NCBI GenBank assembly: GCA_947303185.1
Contig: CAMYXF010000002.1
Location: forward strand, 223,691-287,690
Source: an uncultured Clostridia bacterium
GTDB taxonomy: Bacteria > Bacillota > Clostridia > Saccharofermentanales > Saccharofermentanaceae
Length of the DNA: 64,000 bases
Direction: 5' to 3'
The position numbers and the translations under genes were made by a program. The notes beneath the pieces are model-generated. The model made no database searches. It was not told the DNA's origin and worked only from the letters and a program-made list of their open reading frames with translations. Of this stretch, positions 1 to 10,042 are shown piece after piece; within the stretch, counting starts at the first letter, position 1, and each line of letters opens with the position of its first letter.

Positions 1-257
1 ACCTTGGGCTTAACTTCGCCCTTTAAGAGCGCCGAATCTTCAAACGGATTCATCGCATTAACGGACTGCTCTGTAAACTCAGGAGAATCAGAATCCTTGA
101 TGAATGTCTTCTGCGCTTCATCGTAGTGAACATTAACATCAACCCTGGATTGTCTGGTGATGGGAACATTACGATCGGGATCTAATCTTCCCGGTCGCTC
201 ATATAACGGCTTATCGTCACCATTTAAAAAGAATAAGTTGTTGTTGTCTTCGCTCAT
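1..257 (-). CDS. Hypothetical protein, 3' end beyond window
   Basis: An open frame reads from an ATG at 257 to the window edge with no stop, giving about 85 residues beginning MSEDNNNLFF. It is polar and Asn/Asp-rich at the N-terminus, with no signal peptide, membrane segment or motif I recognise. The start lies 9 nt after the stop of the giant helicase gene on the same strand, with no clear Shine-Dalgarno, which suggests translation coupled to the helicase. If the helicase is a defence protein this could be an accessory partner, but that is speculation because only the N-terminus is visible. Confidence 0.6.
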   Translation of the reverse strand, partial: MSEDNNNLFFLNGDDKPLYERPGRLDPDRNVPITRQSRVDVNVHYDEAQKTFIKDSDSPEFTEQSVNAMNPFEDSALLKGEVKPK

Positions 258-266
258 CGTTGCAAA

Positions 267-3200
267 TTATACCATTTTAACGAAACCGTCGTCATCCATC
301 TCCAAAAGCCCCTGTCTGATGCAATAATCAACAGCCCTCTTTCCGAGCTTGTAATTATCAGAATCTTCAGGCGCTCTCGTAAAGCCCAAAGCCTTGCATG
401 TCTCGGTTATCAGGCTCGCATAAGGCATGCCGTACTGTGATACTGCAAGATAGTTTGCAGCACACGCAGCTTCCTGGACGGGAATGTCATAAGCCTTTCT
501 GGGCTTCTCTCCTTCAGCAGGAACTCTGTAGAAGTCCATGACCTTGCCCATCTCGGTTCCGTCTTTCCAGAGGAAGATAACTTCGGAATCGTCATCTTCG
601 GATGCAAGATCGAGTTTCTGCGTCGTGTAGTGAAGCTTAACGTTCTTCTCGATGCTTCTTACAAGATATGTGCAACGCTCACGGAGCTTGGGCGTCATCT
701 TAGCTATGCCCGCAAGCGTGATCAGCTCTTTTGCAAGCACGTCGGAACTGATAGGAGATTCCTGGTCAACTATCGCAATAACGCAGTCCTGAAGATACTT
801 GGTATTGAGAGCATCGCAGAAATCAGCCGCAGTCATTTTCTTCGGCTTCAGATCGGATACTTTGTATACCCTCTCAGGATTTCCGTCAGAAGGACCGCCC
901 TCTAATTCAGTCGTTTTTTTTTGCGTCTGATCTTCAGATGCTTCAGGTTCTTCTGCAGTTGTCTCTTCGGCTTCTGTTTCCTGATCGTAGATTACTACTT
1001 TAGGTCCGCCTTCTTCCGGTGCTGCTTCAGCAGTTTCCGTTGTCTCTGCGGGCACATCTTCAGCAGGTGCTTCCTCTACGGGAGCTTCCTCTTCCTTCTG
1101 TGAATCGTTTATCAGCTGAATAAGCTTCTCGAAAACCTTATCGGGATTCTCCCACCATTCAAGAGACCAGATCCTTACGATATTCCAACCGAAGCCCTTG
1201 AGCATTGAAAGCTGAGATACTTCTCGTGAAGTAGTTGTTCCGGATGCTGCATAAACAGGACCGTCGAGCAGGATACCCAAACAATATGTGCCTTCCTTAT
1301 CAGGAGATACGACACCGATATCGATCTTGAAGCCGGATTTGCCGACACCCTTGTCTGTGTCATAACCTGCAGCCTTGAATCTTGCGCAGATGTCATCTGC
1401 GATACCTGTGAATGCTGCATTTCTGTCGATAAGAGGTGTGCCAGAGTTATCAGAAGAACTACCGGTAGAAGCAATGTCCTGATCCCAGACTGTGCTTCCG
1501 CCTGCGTACTGAAGGAATCTCTTGAACGCCCTGACGCCTTCTGATGCAGTCTCGTTGATACGGATCTCTTCAGGTGAGATAGAAGAGAAAACCTTCATCT
1601 CGATTCTGGATCTCGTAACTGCTACGTTAAGTCTTCTCCAGCCGCCGTCTCTGTTAAGAGGACCGAAGTTCATTATGAGTTTGCCTGTCTCATCCTTACC
1701 GTAACCGACGGAGAACAGGATTACGTCACGCTCATCACCCTGGACGTTTTCGAGGTTCTTAACGAAGATAGGCTCGTCGCTTCCGAATGCCCACTTCTCG
1801 AGTTCGGAATCCTTGCTTGCAGCTTCGTCCAAAAGATCTTCAATCAGGGTCTGCTGCTGGATATTGAAAGTAACGACACCGACACTGTACTTCGAGAGTT
1901 CAGGATCGTGCGCACGCTTAACTATCTCATCGATAACGGCCTGGGCCTCAACCTTGTTGGTTCTGGTCTTACCTGAATCAAACGTGCCGTCGCAGTCAAC
2001 CATTGTAACCTTGGATTGTCTGTCATCAGGTGACGGGAACGTGTAAAGTCTGCCGTCGTAGAACGACTTATTGGAGAACGTGATAAGGCTCTCGTGGCGG
2101 CTTCTGTAGTGCCAAGCAAGGAACATCTGGGGCATGCTGATCGCAAGGCAGTCATCGAGAATGCTCTCGAGATCTTCAGTCTCAAAATCTTCCTCATCGC
2201 CTACCTGTTCAGTGAAGAAAGACGTAGGAGGCATCTGCTTCGGGTCGCCTACGATAACGGCTTCCTTACCTCTTGCGATAACGCCGATTGCCTTACATGT
2301 AGGAAGCTGGGATGCCTCGTCGAAAACAACGATATCGAACATTCCGCAGTTATCAGGATCAAGGAACTGCGCGCAAGAAAGAGGGCTCATGAGAACGCAG
2401 GGACAAAGCTTCAAGATGAGGTCTCCAATCTGCGTGAACAGGGTTCTGATTGATACTCCCCTGCCGCCCGACTTGATCGCATGCTGCAGGATTCCCAGTG
2501 CGGAAGATACATTGGCATCCTTACTGAGGTCAGGAAGATTTTTCGCGATGCGCAAATAGATCTCCTGGCGTGTGAGCTTTTCGAACTCATCAGTGATCTT
2601 TGCAAGTTCATCGATTTTCTTCTCGAAAACAAGACCGCTGAAAGATCTCAATACTTCCGAGTTATCGATGAGCATCGAGATGAGCATAGAGCTGTAGCCC
2701 TTGCGGAATGCACTAATAATTCCATTGCCGTCTACAACGCCTGAATCATATGCCTTAACAAGATTTGTAACCTTGTAATCAACGCACTTTTCAGCCATGA
2801 GATTAAACTGCATTCTGTCTCTCAGATATTCACTGTCATTCAGGAGATCCTGAGCCATCTGCTTCTTGGATTCAAGAAGATCTGCAGAAGGCTCAAACGC
2901 ACCATACTCGAATCCGTATGTGTTCTTGAGATTCGTGTATGAAGCGCTGTAAGAAGCAGTCTTCGCATTAAACGCGTTAACGGCATCACTCAAGAATGCA
3001 TCGCCGTTGCCGACAAGCTTTCTTACCATGCCTGTAGGATCGAATGCAGTAAACTCTGCAAATGCAGAATGCGCATTCTCGTTAAGAGTCTCAACATAGT
3101 TGATATCAAATCCAGGGAAAGCTGCTCCCGGATTATAAAGCTCACCAAGATAACCTCTTACTGAAGTTATGTAATTGGTAGCATTCTGAACTGAATTCTT

Positions 3201-5447
3201 ATACTCGGTTAGAAGCTTAAATGCCTGCTCAAGAGTCTCTTTATGATTGCCCTTATCGTAAGCCTTAACCTTCTTATAAACGTTGCCTTCAGCCATGCCG
3301 CGCACAAGAGCATTCTTAGCCTTTGCGGTCATGAGTTCACTAAGAAGAGCCGCACCGTCAAGATCCAAGAATCCGTCCTGCCAGTCATTGCACAAAGCAG
3401 TTCTCTTAGCCAATGCATCCTTGCACGCATAAACTGCATCTCTTAATGAGAGATAAGCGCTCTCTGTATCGTCACAGCAGATAAGTCCCTTAGGAAGATT
3501 AAGTGCCTTGAGTTTTGCGATCGATGTGCCTGCATAATTAAGGCCGGCAATTCTTCCGACAGTTCCGGGCTCACCTGCTATTCTGCAGTTGTTATCAGTA
3601 AGGAACTTATCAAAGCCTGCAACGCTTGCTGCAAACTCATCGTAAGCTTTGATGAATTCTTCAACGAGTGAAGGAACTTTGCTCTTTGCATCCTGTGAAT
3701 ATGAAGATGCTTTTACGAACGGAAGTTTGCCGTTGAGGTTACCTGAAGATGCGACGAGTTCTCCCAATGAAGATTCAATATCCTTGAACTTCTGGTCATT
3801 AAGATCACTAATGAAACCTTCATCAAACTTACCGCAGTCAGGCGCTTCCTGGTTGGATGCATAAACGTTAATGAGCTCATAAAGAGTCATGCCGCAAGAT
3901 TGAGGCGCATGGAGTTCGTCAACATATTTGTCGAGTTCTTTTCGCTTTGCGACGATATCTTCCAAAGACTTCTCATAATCGCCGTCGACCTGTGTCTTAA
4001 GCCTTACTTCACTTGCTGTTTTAAGCTGATCAAGAACATAACTCTTACGGATCTTATTTGAGTGAAGTTCAAGACAGAACGGTGCGATTCCGATCTTCTC
4101 GAGACGCTTATAAACGACATCAAGAGCAGCCTTTTTCTCGGCAGCGAAAAGCACCTTCTTGTTGTTAGCAAGACAGTTAGCGATTATAGACGTAATCGTC
4201 TGTGACTTACCGGTTCCCGGAGGGCCGTGGAGAACAAAGCTTGCACCCTCACCTGCACGCTTGATCGCTGCAAGCTGTGAGCTGTCTGCAACGATGGGAA
4301 GGAACACGTCTTCTTCAGGCACTTTGCCTGTAGCAGTCATATCTTCGTATTCCCACTCGAGTCCGCCATTGATAAGGCTCTTAACGATCTTATTTCTTGC
4401 AATCTCATCTCTGTGGCTGTGCATGTCATTCCACATAACAAACTGTGAGAATGAGAACAGACCGAGCACGCATGACTCAACGATTTCCCAGTCCTTAAGT
4501 GAGCTTACTGCTTCCTTAACCTTTGCGAAGACAGCATTAACATCAACACCGCTTTCGTCAGTGGGAAGTTCCTTGCTGAATGAATCGAATTCGATCTTGA
4601 AGTCCTGTCTTAATTTCTCAGAGACGGTAACGTTGAACTGGACGTCCTCATCTCTTCTTCTCATCGTATACTTGATGCCGAACTTCTTAACGAGTTCAAC
4701 AGGGATCAAAAGGATAGGCGCATAACACGGATCTTTTCTGTCTTTCTCATACCACTTCAAAAATCCGCATGCGAGGAACAAAGTGTTGGCACCGTTCTCT
4801 TCCATTGAAGTCTTGGCGCCTCTGTAAAGTGTCTTGATGTTCTTATCAAGGACGGCATTAGTAAGAGAAGAAACCAGAGTTCCCTTCTCATATTTCTTAT
4901 CGATGAATTCTTTAAATTCGGTAATGTCTGCAAGATCTTCGATGGAATAATCCTTTGCAGGAACGCCCTTGATCTTCTTGCTTTCTTTGGCAGGTTCTTT
5001 AGCAACTTCAGCGTCAGGAGCTGCCTCTGCTACTGCATCGGGTGCTGCTACAGGTGCAACTTCGGGTGCAGCTACAGGTGCAACTTCGGGTGCTGCTATA
5101 GGAGCAGCCTCAGGAGCAGCTTCCTGGACAGGCTTTTCTTCTGCAGTTTCTTGAGCAGGTTCTGTACCTTCAGCAGGAGCTGCCGTATCAGCGGCATCCT
5201 TTGATTCAGGTTCTTGCGAAGCGGTCTCCTCTTCTTCTGGCTCTTCATCTTCGCCTCTGGAAATTATGGTGAAATTCTTATCCTGTGCGATCAGGTCTTC
5301 AATGTTTGCGCAGCCGGGCACAAACAAAGGAATCGAAGAACCTTTTATCCTCAGGTTAAGAAGTGAATTACGTGTACTTAAATCAAGGAGTTTTCGCTCC
5401 CATAAGTCGAATTTGACTTTGCTTCTCTCAAGATTGAGTTCACCCAT
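267..5447 (-). CDS. DUF4011-SF1 helicase with C-terminal Vsr/MTES-type nuclease-like domain (Hhe-like)
   Basis: A 1,726-residue protein. Residues 1-60 and about 165-380 match the DUF4011 N-terminal region. A Upf1-like SF1 helicase core follows: Walker A GPPGTGKSQT near residue 405, motif II DEAS near 1040, motif III VGDPKQMPP, then AWHYRSRHE, VQGDERDVI and VAVTRSR. Around 1345-1460 is a restriction-endonuclease-like MTES/Vsr domain (FKIDIGV, LGILLDG, WNIVRIWS), and the last ~65 residues look like DUF3320. This order matches the antiphage protein Hhe (helicase, DUF4011, Vsr). Two acidic Ala/Pro/Glu-rich segments (about 62-160 and 1465-1540) interrupt the domains. The nuclease-like region has Leu where homologues usually have Glu in IExDG, so cleavage activity is uncertain. 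The start is set by AGGAGG 7 nt upstream. Defence is inferred from architecture; a repair role is possible. Confidence 0.85.
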   Translation of the reverse strand: MGELNLERSKVKFDLWERKLLDLSTRNSLLNLRIKGSSIPLFVPGCANIEDLIAQDKNFTIISRGEDEEPEEEETASQEPESKDAADTAAPAEGTEPAQETAEEKPVQEAAPEAAPIAAPEVAPVAAPEVAPVAAPDAVAEAAPDAEVAKEPAKESKKIKGVPAKDYSIEDLADITEFKEFIDKKYEKGTLVSSLTNAVLDKNIKTLYRGAKTSMEENGANTLFLACGFLKWYEKDRKDPCYAPILLIPVELVKKFGIKYTMRRRDEDVQFNVTVSEKLRQDFKIEFDSFSKELPTDESGVDVNAVFAKVKEAVSSLKDWEIVESCVLGLFSFSQFVMWNDMHSHRDEIARNKIVKSLINGGLEWEYEDMTATGKVPEEDVFLPIVADSSQLAAIKRAGEGASFVLHGPPGTGKSQTITSIIANCLANNKKVLFAAEKKAALDVVYKRLEKIGIAPFCLELHSNKIRKSYVLDQLKTASEVRLKTQVDGDYEKSLEDIVAKRKELDKYVDELHAPQSCGMTLYELINVYASNQEAPDCGKFDEGFISDLNDQKFKDIESSLGELVASSGNLNGKLPFVKASSYSQDAKSKVPSLVEEFIKAYDEFAASVAGFDKFLTDNNCRIAGEPGTVGRIAGLNYAGTSIAKLKALNLPKGLICCDDTESAYLSLRDAVYACKDALAKRTALCNDWQDGFLDLDGAALLSELMTAKAKNALVRGMAEGNVYKKVKAYDKGNHKETLEQAFKLLTEYKNSVQNATNYITSVRGYLGELYNPGAAFPGFDINYVETLNENAHSAFAEFTAFDPTGMVRKLVGNGDAFLSDAVNAFNAKTASYSASYTNLKNTYGFEYGAFEPSADLLESKKQMAQDLLNDSEYLRDRMQFNLMAEKCVDYKVTNLVKAYDSGVVDGNGIISAFRKGYSSMLISMLIDNSEVLRSFSGLVFEKKIDELAKITDEFEKLTRQEIYLRIAKNLPDLSKDANVSSALGILQHAIKSGGRGVSIRTLFTQIGDLILKLCPCVLMSPLSCAQFLDPDNCGMFDIVVFDEASQLPTCKAIGVIARGKEAVIVGDPKQMPPTSFFTEQVGDEEDFETEDLESILDDCLAISMPQMFLAWHYRSRHESLITFSNKSFYDGRLYTFPSPDDRQSKVTMVDCDGTFDSGKTRTNKVEAQAVIDEIVKRAHDPELSKYSVGVVTFNIQQQTLIEDLLDEAASKDSELEKWAFGSDEPIFVKNLENVQGDERDVILFSVGYGKDETGKLIMNFGPLNRDGGWRRLNVAVTRSRIEMKVFSSISPEEIRINETASEGVRAFKRFLQYAGGSTVWDQDIASTGSSSDNSGTPLIDRNAAFTGIADDICARFKAAGYDTDKGVGKSGFKIDIGVVSPDKEGTYCLGILLDGPVYAASGTTTSREVSQLSMLKGFGWNIVRIWSLEWWENPDKVFEKLIQLINDSQKEEEAPVEEAPAEDVPAETTETAEAAPEEGGPKVVIYDQETEAEETTAEEPEASEDQTQKKTTELEGGPSDGNPERVYKVSDLKPKKMTAADFCDALNTKYLQDCVIAIVDQESPISSDVLAKELITLAGIAKMTPKLRERCTYLVRSIEKNVKLHYTTQKLDLASEDDDSEVIFLWKDGTEMGKVMDFYRVPAEGEKPRKAYDIPVQEAACAANYLAVSQYGMPYASLITETCKALGFTRAPEDSDNYKLGKRAVDYCIRQGLLEMDDDGFVKMV

Positions 5448-5481
5448 AAGTGATTCCTCCTGATAAGGCTTTTATCAAATA

Positions 5482-5509
5482 ATTGTAACAAATTATCGCG
5501 TTTTTGTAA
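5482..5509 (-). promoter_or_regulatory. Possible promoter of the helicase gene
   Basis: On the minus strand a -10 TACAAT (5482-5487) lies 16 nt downstream of a weak -35 TTACAA (5504-5509). It sits 35 nt before the helicase start codon and its ribosome site. The -35 is poor, so this is a tentative call. Confidence 0.35.
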
Positions 5510-5549
5510 GCGTGCGGAATTTAATCTCAGAATAATAAAACCCACATTT

Positions 5550-7217
5550 TTAAGTGGTTTTCTTTACCAGATAGAACTCACCAAGAGTTCCGTCTGTAAG
5601 CTCGGCATAGATTACTTTTCTGTCGCCTGCCAATTCTGTTATTGTCTGGTTAGGATCAAGGTTATCGCCTTCAAGCCAGTACTCATCTGTGCCGATGAAA
5701 ACAATGACATACTCCTCATTATCAAGGCACTCGCCGAATACATCAGTCTTTTCGATGGCTTCATAAGTAGTAAGATACACATCATTGAAATTCAGGATCT
5801 TCATGAAGTTTCCGACAGGAATTGAAGATGTTCTCTCGTGACCGGTGCAGATCATGATCAGCTTGTAATCTGAATATTTCTCGGTGATCTCATTCTTTTC
5901 GGCTTTTTCAATAAACAGATACGGTGTGAGCTTGTTAAACACGCCCATATAGCAGAACGTCAGAGAATAAGCGGCGCACAATCCGATGATGATGCCTCTT
6001 AATAACGGCTTTTGTCCTGCCGTATATTTATCGAAGAAACATCCGACAAATACATAAATCAGCGGAACTATAAAGTAGACGTATCTGAGATAAACATACT
6101 CACCGCCGACCCATGCGACAGTAAGGAATGTCAGCGCGAAAACGCCCAAGATCCAAAGAGCTTCCTTGGACGGCTTAAGTACTGATTTACCGTTCTTTAT
6201 AAGTGAAAGAACCAGAACAATAACCATCAGGCATGCAATTCCGATGCAAACCTTATTGCCGAAGTCTTCGTAGGCAAAACTGTCGATCAGTTCCTCTGTA
6301 AGATTCTTGATCTGTCTTAAGTGAAGTCTTACATCAAAAAGGCTGCCTGTAACTTCAGCACCGACGTTGTTTGTAGATGTTCCAAACGCCTGTGAGAGAA
6401 TGCTCGGGTACGTTACATAGACCATGCCGACGGCTACGAGCGAACCGATTCCGTAGATCAGCATGTGCTTGATATCCTTCTTTTTGATGAGATAGATAAC
6501 GAACAGCAATACTCCCCAGAAGCACAAAACAAGCGAGTAATAATGCGTCATGGCGCCCAGATAGATTATCAGCCAGGCAAATATCATGCGTCTGATGTTA
6601 GCGCCCTTTTTAAGCATAAGGACCGTGCAATAACAGAAGGCCATGGCGAAAAACGACAGTTGCGCATACATTCTGATAAAAGATGCAATCTCCATTGCTA
6701 TCGGCGATATTCCGTATACAAGTACCGGCAGGAACTGGAGCCACTCGGATGTTATCATCTTCCTGGAAATGCCGTAGATCATGAGATCAACGCCGACCAT
6801 GAAAAGCAGGTTTACAAATAATCCAATCCACTTGCTGAACTGGTTCGGGAAAAGAGAACTTACCGTATGAATTACGCAGTAATAAAGCGGCGGATGCGCA
6901 TCTAAAGAATTGTTATAGAAGACTTTGTCATACGCGAACTTTTCGCCATCCTGTACAGAAACATATTCACTGAACTCACCGCCCGAAAACCATTGGTCCC
7001 ACTTGGAATCATCATAAGCAACGCGGTCAACGTCATAGCTGTTGGACAGCATATATGTATAGATCTCATCGACATGATATTCCTTTTTGTCCATGCCGAT
7101 CTTAATGAAAGCCGTAAGCTGAAGAGCAATAATGAACGTCAGAACAAGAACCCTGATTACAGGATTCATTTTGGTTCTTACCGGGTTCTTAATTTGTTCT
7201 GAAGAACTCAAGGTCAT
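5550..7217 (-). CDS. GT39-like (GT-C) multi-pass membrane glycosyltransferase
   Basis: A 555-residue integral membrane protein. After a first membrane helix (about 20-42) comes an extracytoplasmic loop with YHVDEIYTY near residue 47, the acidic D-E motif seen in the first loop of GT-C/ArnT/PMT_2 enzymes. About ten further hydrophobic segments follow, then a soluble C-terminal part of about 120 residues. Such enzymes transfer a sugar from a polyprenyl-phosphate donor to a cell-surface acceptor on the outer face of the membrane; donor and acceptor cannot be told here. GGAG lies 7 nt before the ATG. The gene stands alone between unrelated genes. Confidence 0.8.
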   Translation of the reverse strand: MTLSSSEQIKNPVRTKMNPVIRVLVLTFIIALQLTAFIKIGMDKKEYHVDEIYTYMLSNSYDVDRVAYDDSKWDQWFSGGEFSEYVSVQDGEKFAYDKVFYNNSLDAHPPLYYCVIHTVSSLFPNQFSKWIGLFVNLLFMVGVDLMIYGISRKMITSEWLQFLPVLVYGISPIAMEIASFIRMYAQLSFFAMAFCYCTVLMLKKGANIRRMIFAWLIIYLGAMTHYYSLVLCFWGVLLFVIYLIKKKDIKHMLIYGIGSLVAVGMVYVTYPSILSQAFGTSTNNVGAEVTGSLFDVRLHLRQIKNLTEELIDSFAYEDFGNKVCIGIACLMVIVLVLSLIKNGKSVLKPSKEALWILGVFALTFLTVAWVGGEYVYLRYVYFIVPLIYVFVGCFFDKYTAGQKPLLRGIIIGLCAAYSLTFCYMGVFNKLTPYLFIEKAEKNEITEKYSDYKLIMICTGHERTSSIPVGNFMKILNFNDVYLTTYEAIEKTDVFGECLDNEEYVIVFIGTDEYWLEGDNLDPNQTITELAGDRKVIYAELTDGTLGEFYLVKKTT

Positions 7218-7295
7218 TTCTTACTCCGGATCTAAGCAGTCTTAAAAACGCTATTTATAATAGCATAAACCTACTGCTATCAATGAATACTTGCC

Positions 7296-8006
7296 TTATT
7301 TCGCGTTAAGCTTTTTTCTTAATTCCTTGTAATCCGGAACTATGGAGCCTACGACATTCCAGAAGTCAGCCGAGTGATTGGGCACGATAAAGTGGGCAAA
7401 TTCGTGGACGACGACATATCTTATGAGCTCCCTTTCCTTCTCGAAAAGCCTGTAGCTGAACTTCAACTCTCCCCTCTTGGCAAAGCACTCGCCCCAGAAA
7501 GACTTGTAGTCACCGAGCGTAATCTTCTTAGGCATGGGGACGCCGCGCTTTTCGAACAAGGGATACATCTCGTTGCAAAGGTCGACGATAAGACTTCTGA
7601 TGCAGCGCCTTCTCCACTTCTCGTAGGTCATGTATTTGGTGCGGTAGTCTTCTGTGTTGGTAACTTCGAGAGTAATTATGCCGTCTTCGGCATGGCAGGA
7701 GTTTTTCGAAGCCCGGACAACCTTCAAAGTACAGGGCGACCCAAGCACCATGAAGATCTCACCGTCAACATACTGACGCGAAAGACTCTTGGTCTTCTCT
7801 TCATTAACGACGTTGTCGATGGCGTTGAGGAGATAATCCTGCTTGGAAATAATGAAAGCAACTGCCTCGTCAGTCTTGGCATAGTACGGCAGCGAGCAAT
7901 ACAAAGTACCGTCTCGCCTTACGCGGACGTTGATGTTTCTGACTCTTTTGCGTTCGAATTCGATGCCGACTTCCCGGTTGCCGAGAATCAATTTGCGGAA
8001 CGACAT
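7296..8006 (-). CDS. YgjP-like (DUF45) zinc metallopeptidase
   Basis: A 236-residue cytoplasmic protein with the DUF45/YgjP/SprT-like zinc site: HEFAH near residue 205 followed by NHSADFW carrying the third ligand. The N-terminal half has the family's beta-rich region and the segment leading to KSFWGECFAKRGEL typical of YgjP. The physiological substrate of this family is poorly known. The start is 9 nt from the stop of the upstream acyl ligase on the same strand, with AAAGGA as ribosome site, so the two are probably cotranscribed. Confidence 0.85.
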   Translation of the reverse strand: MSFRKLILGNREVGIEFERKRVRNINVRVRRDGTLYCSLPYYAKTDEAVAFIISKQDYLLNAIDNVVNEEKTKSLSRQYVDGEIFMVLGSPCTLKVVRASKNSCHAEDGIITLEVTNTEDYRTKYMTYEKWRRRCIRSLIVDLCNEMYPLFEKRGVPMPKKITLGDYKSFWGECFAKRGELKFSYRLFEKERELIRYVVVHEFAHFIVPNHSADFWNVVGSIVPDYKELRKKLNAK

Positions 8007-8015
8007 ATGGTTCCT

Positions 8016-9884
8016 TTAGTTATTGGACTTGATCAACTTATCGAAGTTCTTGCCGTTAACGTCATACATTGTGTGACCGAGCTCGGCAAGGCGGCTCTCG
8101 ATATGTTCCTGCTCCTTGGGACGCTTGATCTTAAGCGTCGTTGTCTTGATCATGTCTTCTTCGGAGAAGACATAGTTACGTACTATCTTGTACTGAGGCA
8201 TCTTGTGGTTAGCCTCATGCATCTTATCGTTGAGATATGTCTCGATCTGGCTGTCGTCAGCTTCTGTTGCAAGGCCGAGCTCAGCGCCGATTACCTTACG
8301 GTTGATGAGGAGCTTAGCGCAGATGTCGATTGCTTCACGGTCATTCTTGTTGCCCCAGACGAATGCCTCGGATACACCCTTGATCTCGGTAATGACTGCC
8401 TCGATCTCTTCAGGGAATGCCTTCTTACCGTTTGTAAGAACGATCATGGACTTAACACGGCCCGTAATGTGGATGGAACCTGTCTTGTCGATATAACCCA
8501 TGTCGCCTGTATGGAACCAGCCCTCTTCGTCGATGGCTTCCTTTGTAGCTTCATCATTCTCGTAGTAACCGAGCATGACGCAATCGGACTTTGTAAGGAT
8601 CTCACCTACTGCCTTAGGTCCTGTGCCTTCAGCATCTATGGCAACCGTAATGCCTGCCATCGGGCGTCCTACTGAACCGTGAACGTCGCAAACCTCAGTA
8701 TTAACGGAGATAACCGGTGATGTCTCGGTAAGTCCGTAACCCATATAGAACTGGAGACCGAAGTCTGTGAATGCGTCGATATACTTCTTGTCGATTCCGG
8801 CACCGCCGATGACGATCATACGGAAGTTGCCGCCGAGCTTATCAAGGATATCCTTGAATACGTTGCGTCTTACGTCGATACCGCACTTCTTAAGGAATCT
8901 GGTAACAGGTCTTGCGATCGCAATGATCCTTTCCTTGCCCGAAGCCTTGATACCGTCTTCGATCTTCTCGTAGATGTTCTCGAAAAGAAGCGGAACGGAA
9001 ATACATACATCCGGCTTCCACTCTTCCATGTTCTTGACGATGTATCTCAAGCCGTCGCACATACAGATGCACGCACCGCAGGAGAGGATGAAGAAGTCGC
9101 ATGTATTTTCGAAAGTATGATGCAAAGGCAGGATTGAGAACGCTCTGTCTCCCCTTCTTACATCAAGTGTCTGTGAAATCGCATATACGTTTGAAACGAT
9201 ATTCTTGTGAGAGAGCAAAACGCCCTTACTCATTGAAGTCGTTCCCGAAGTAAAGAGAATGATCTTAGCTGCTTCAGTATCGATCGGAGTATCCATGAAC
9301 TTGGTATCTCCGGCCTCAAGGTACTTATTACCCTCTTTAATGAGGTCATAGATATCAGCGAAACGGTCATCGTCCTCAGGCCATGTATCGTCCTTCGTCT
9401 TACCGGAAAGACCATCCTTATAGAAAATAACGAACTTATTAAGCGGAATGTCGAGCTCGCCTGACTTGATCTTCTCAGCGATGGAAAGCATCATCTTGTG
9501 ATGTCTGTGATGGTAGAAAATAAGGCGTGATCTTGATCTTACAAGGAGCTGGATGAGCTCGTCTTCAGGAAGCGCTCTGTCCAAAGGCACGCCAACGGCA
9601 TTAGATGACAGGATCGCATTATAAGAAACGAACCACTCGTAAGCATTCTCACCTACTACGGCAAGACGCTCACCTGCATATTCACTGTTAAGGATATAAG
9701 TTCCAAGACCCTTGATATCGTTCCCGTACTCGAAAAAGCTTCTGTGAACCTCGGAAAGCTTCGGGGAACGTCTGAAGATAAAAGCATCAAGTTCGGAGTA
9801 CTTTGCACAGGTTTGAACAACCAGATCTCTTAAGTCATTAAACTTCTCAGCTGTAAAGACAGGCGTACCCTGTACAGGATTCAT
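8016..9884 (-). CDS. AMP-dependent long-chain fatty acid/acyl-CoA synthetase
   Basis: An adenylate-forming enzyme of 622 residues from the chosen start. The AMP-binding P-loop FTSGTTSMSKG lies near residue 215, followed by GYGLTETSPV near 385, GWFHTGDMGYID near 470, and the C-terminal lysine region TLKIKRPKE. The set is typical of FadD/FAA1-type ligases that activate fatty acids to acyl-AMP and then acyl-CoA or acyl-ACP. The ATG at 9884 is preferred over one 45 nt upstream because GGAGGT lies 6 nt before it. It is divergent from a PlsC-type acyltransferase, which suggests activation of exogenous fatty acids for phospholipid synthesis. Confidence 0.9.
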   Translation of the reverse strand: MNPVQGTPVFTAEKFNDLRDLVVQTCAKYSELDAFIFRRSPKLSEVHRSFFEYGNDIKGLGTYILNSEYAGERLAVVGENAYEWFVSYNAILSSNAVGVPLDRALPEDELIQLLVRSRSRLIFYHHRHHKMMLSIAEKIKSGELDIPLNKFVIFYKDGLSGKTKDDTWPEDDDRFADIYDLIKEGNKYLEAGDTKFMDTPIDTEAAKIILFTSGTTSMSKGVLLSHKNIVSNVYAISQTLDVRRGDRAFSILPLHHTFENTCDFFILSCGACICMCDGLRYIVKNMEEWKPDVCISVPLLFENIYEKIEDGIKASGKERIIAIARPVTRFLKKCGIDVRRNVFKDILDKLGGNFRMIVIGGAGIDKKYIDAFTDFGLQFYMGYGLTETSPVISVNTEVCDVHGSVGRPMAGITVAIDAEGTGPKAVGEILTKSDCVMLGYYENDEATKEAIDEEGWFHTGDMGYIDKTGSIHITGRVKSMIVLTNGKKAFPEEIEAVITEIKGVSEAFVWGNKNDREAIDICAKLLINRKVIGAELGLATEADDSQIETYLNDKMHEANHKMPQYKIVRNYVFSEEDMIKTTTLKIKRPKEQEHIESRLAELGHTMYDVNGKNFDKLIKSNN

Positions 9885-9975
9885 ACTATTACCTCCACCG
9901 TCCATGCACCCCACTTTTCGTGAAAGCATGAATAACTAAAAAAATATATCATACTTGATAACAAAAACGCAATAA

Positions 9976-10004
9976 TTCGCTAAATTACTATTTATGAGTA
10001 TAAT
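9976..10004 (+). promoter_or_regulatory. Probable promoter of the plsC-like gene
   Basis: A perfect -10 TATAAT (9999-10004) lies 38 nt before the plsC-like start codon. The region 17 nt upstream (TTCGCT, 9976-9981) is a poor -35. Confidence 0.45.
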
Positions 10005-10042
10005 ATGTGCGTATTTAAGACAGAAACTATTCAGGAGATTAT

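Noticed and set aside
4970..5154. Repetitive Ala/Pro coding DNA as a possible tandem repeat element or plus-strand gene
   Set aside because: It is in frame within the helicase gene and encodes a low-complexity linker; the plus-strand frame is its complement.
7374..8675. 433-residue plus-strand open frame
   Set aside because: It lies opposite the well-supported YgjP and acyl ligase genes, has no recognisable domain and no ribosome site; it is a shadow of their codon pattern.
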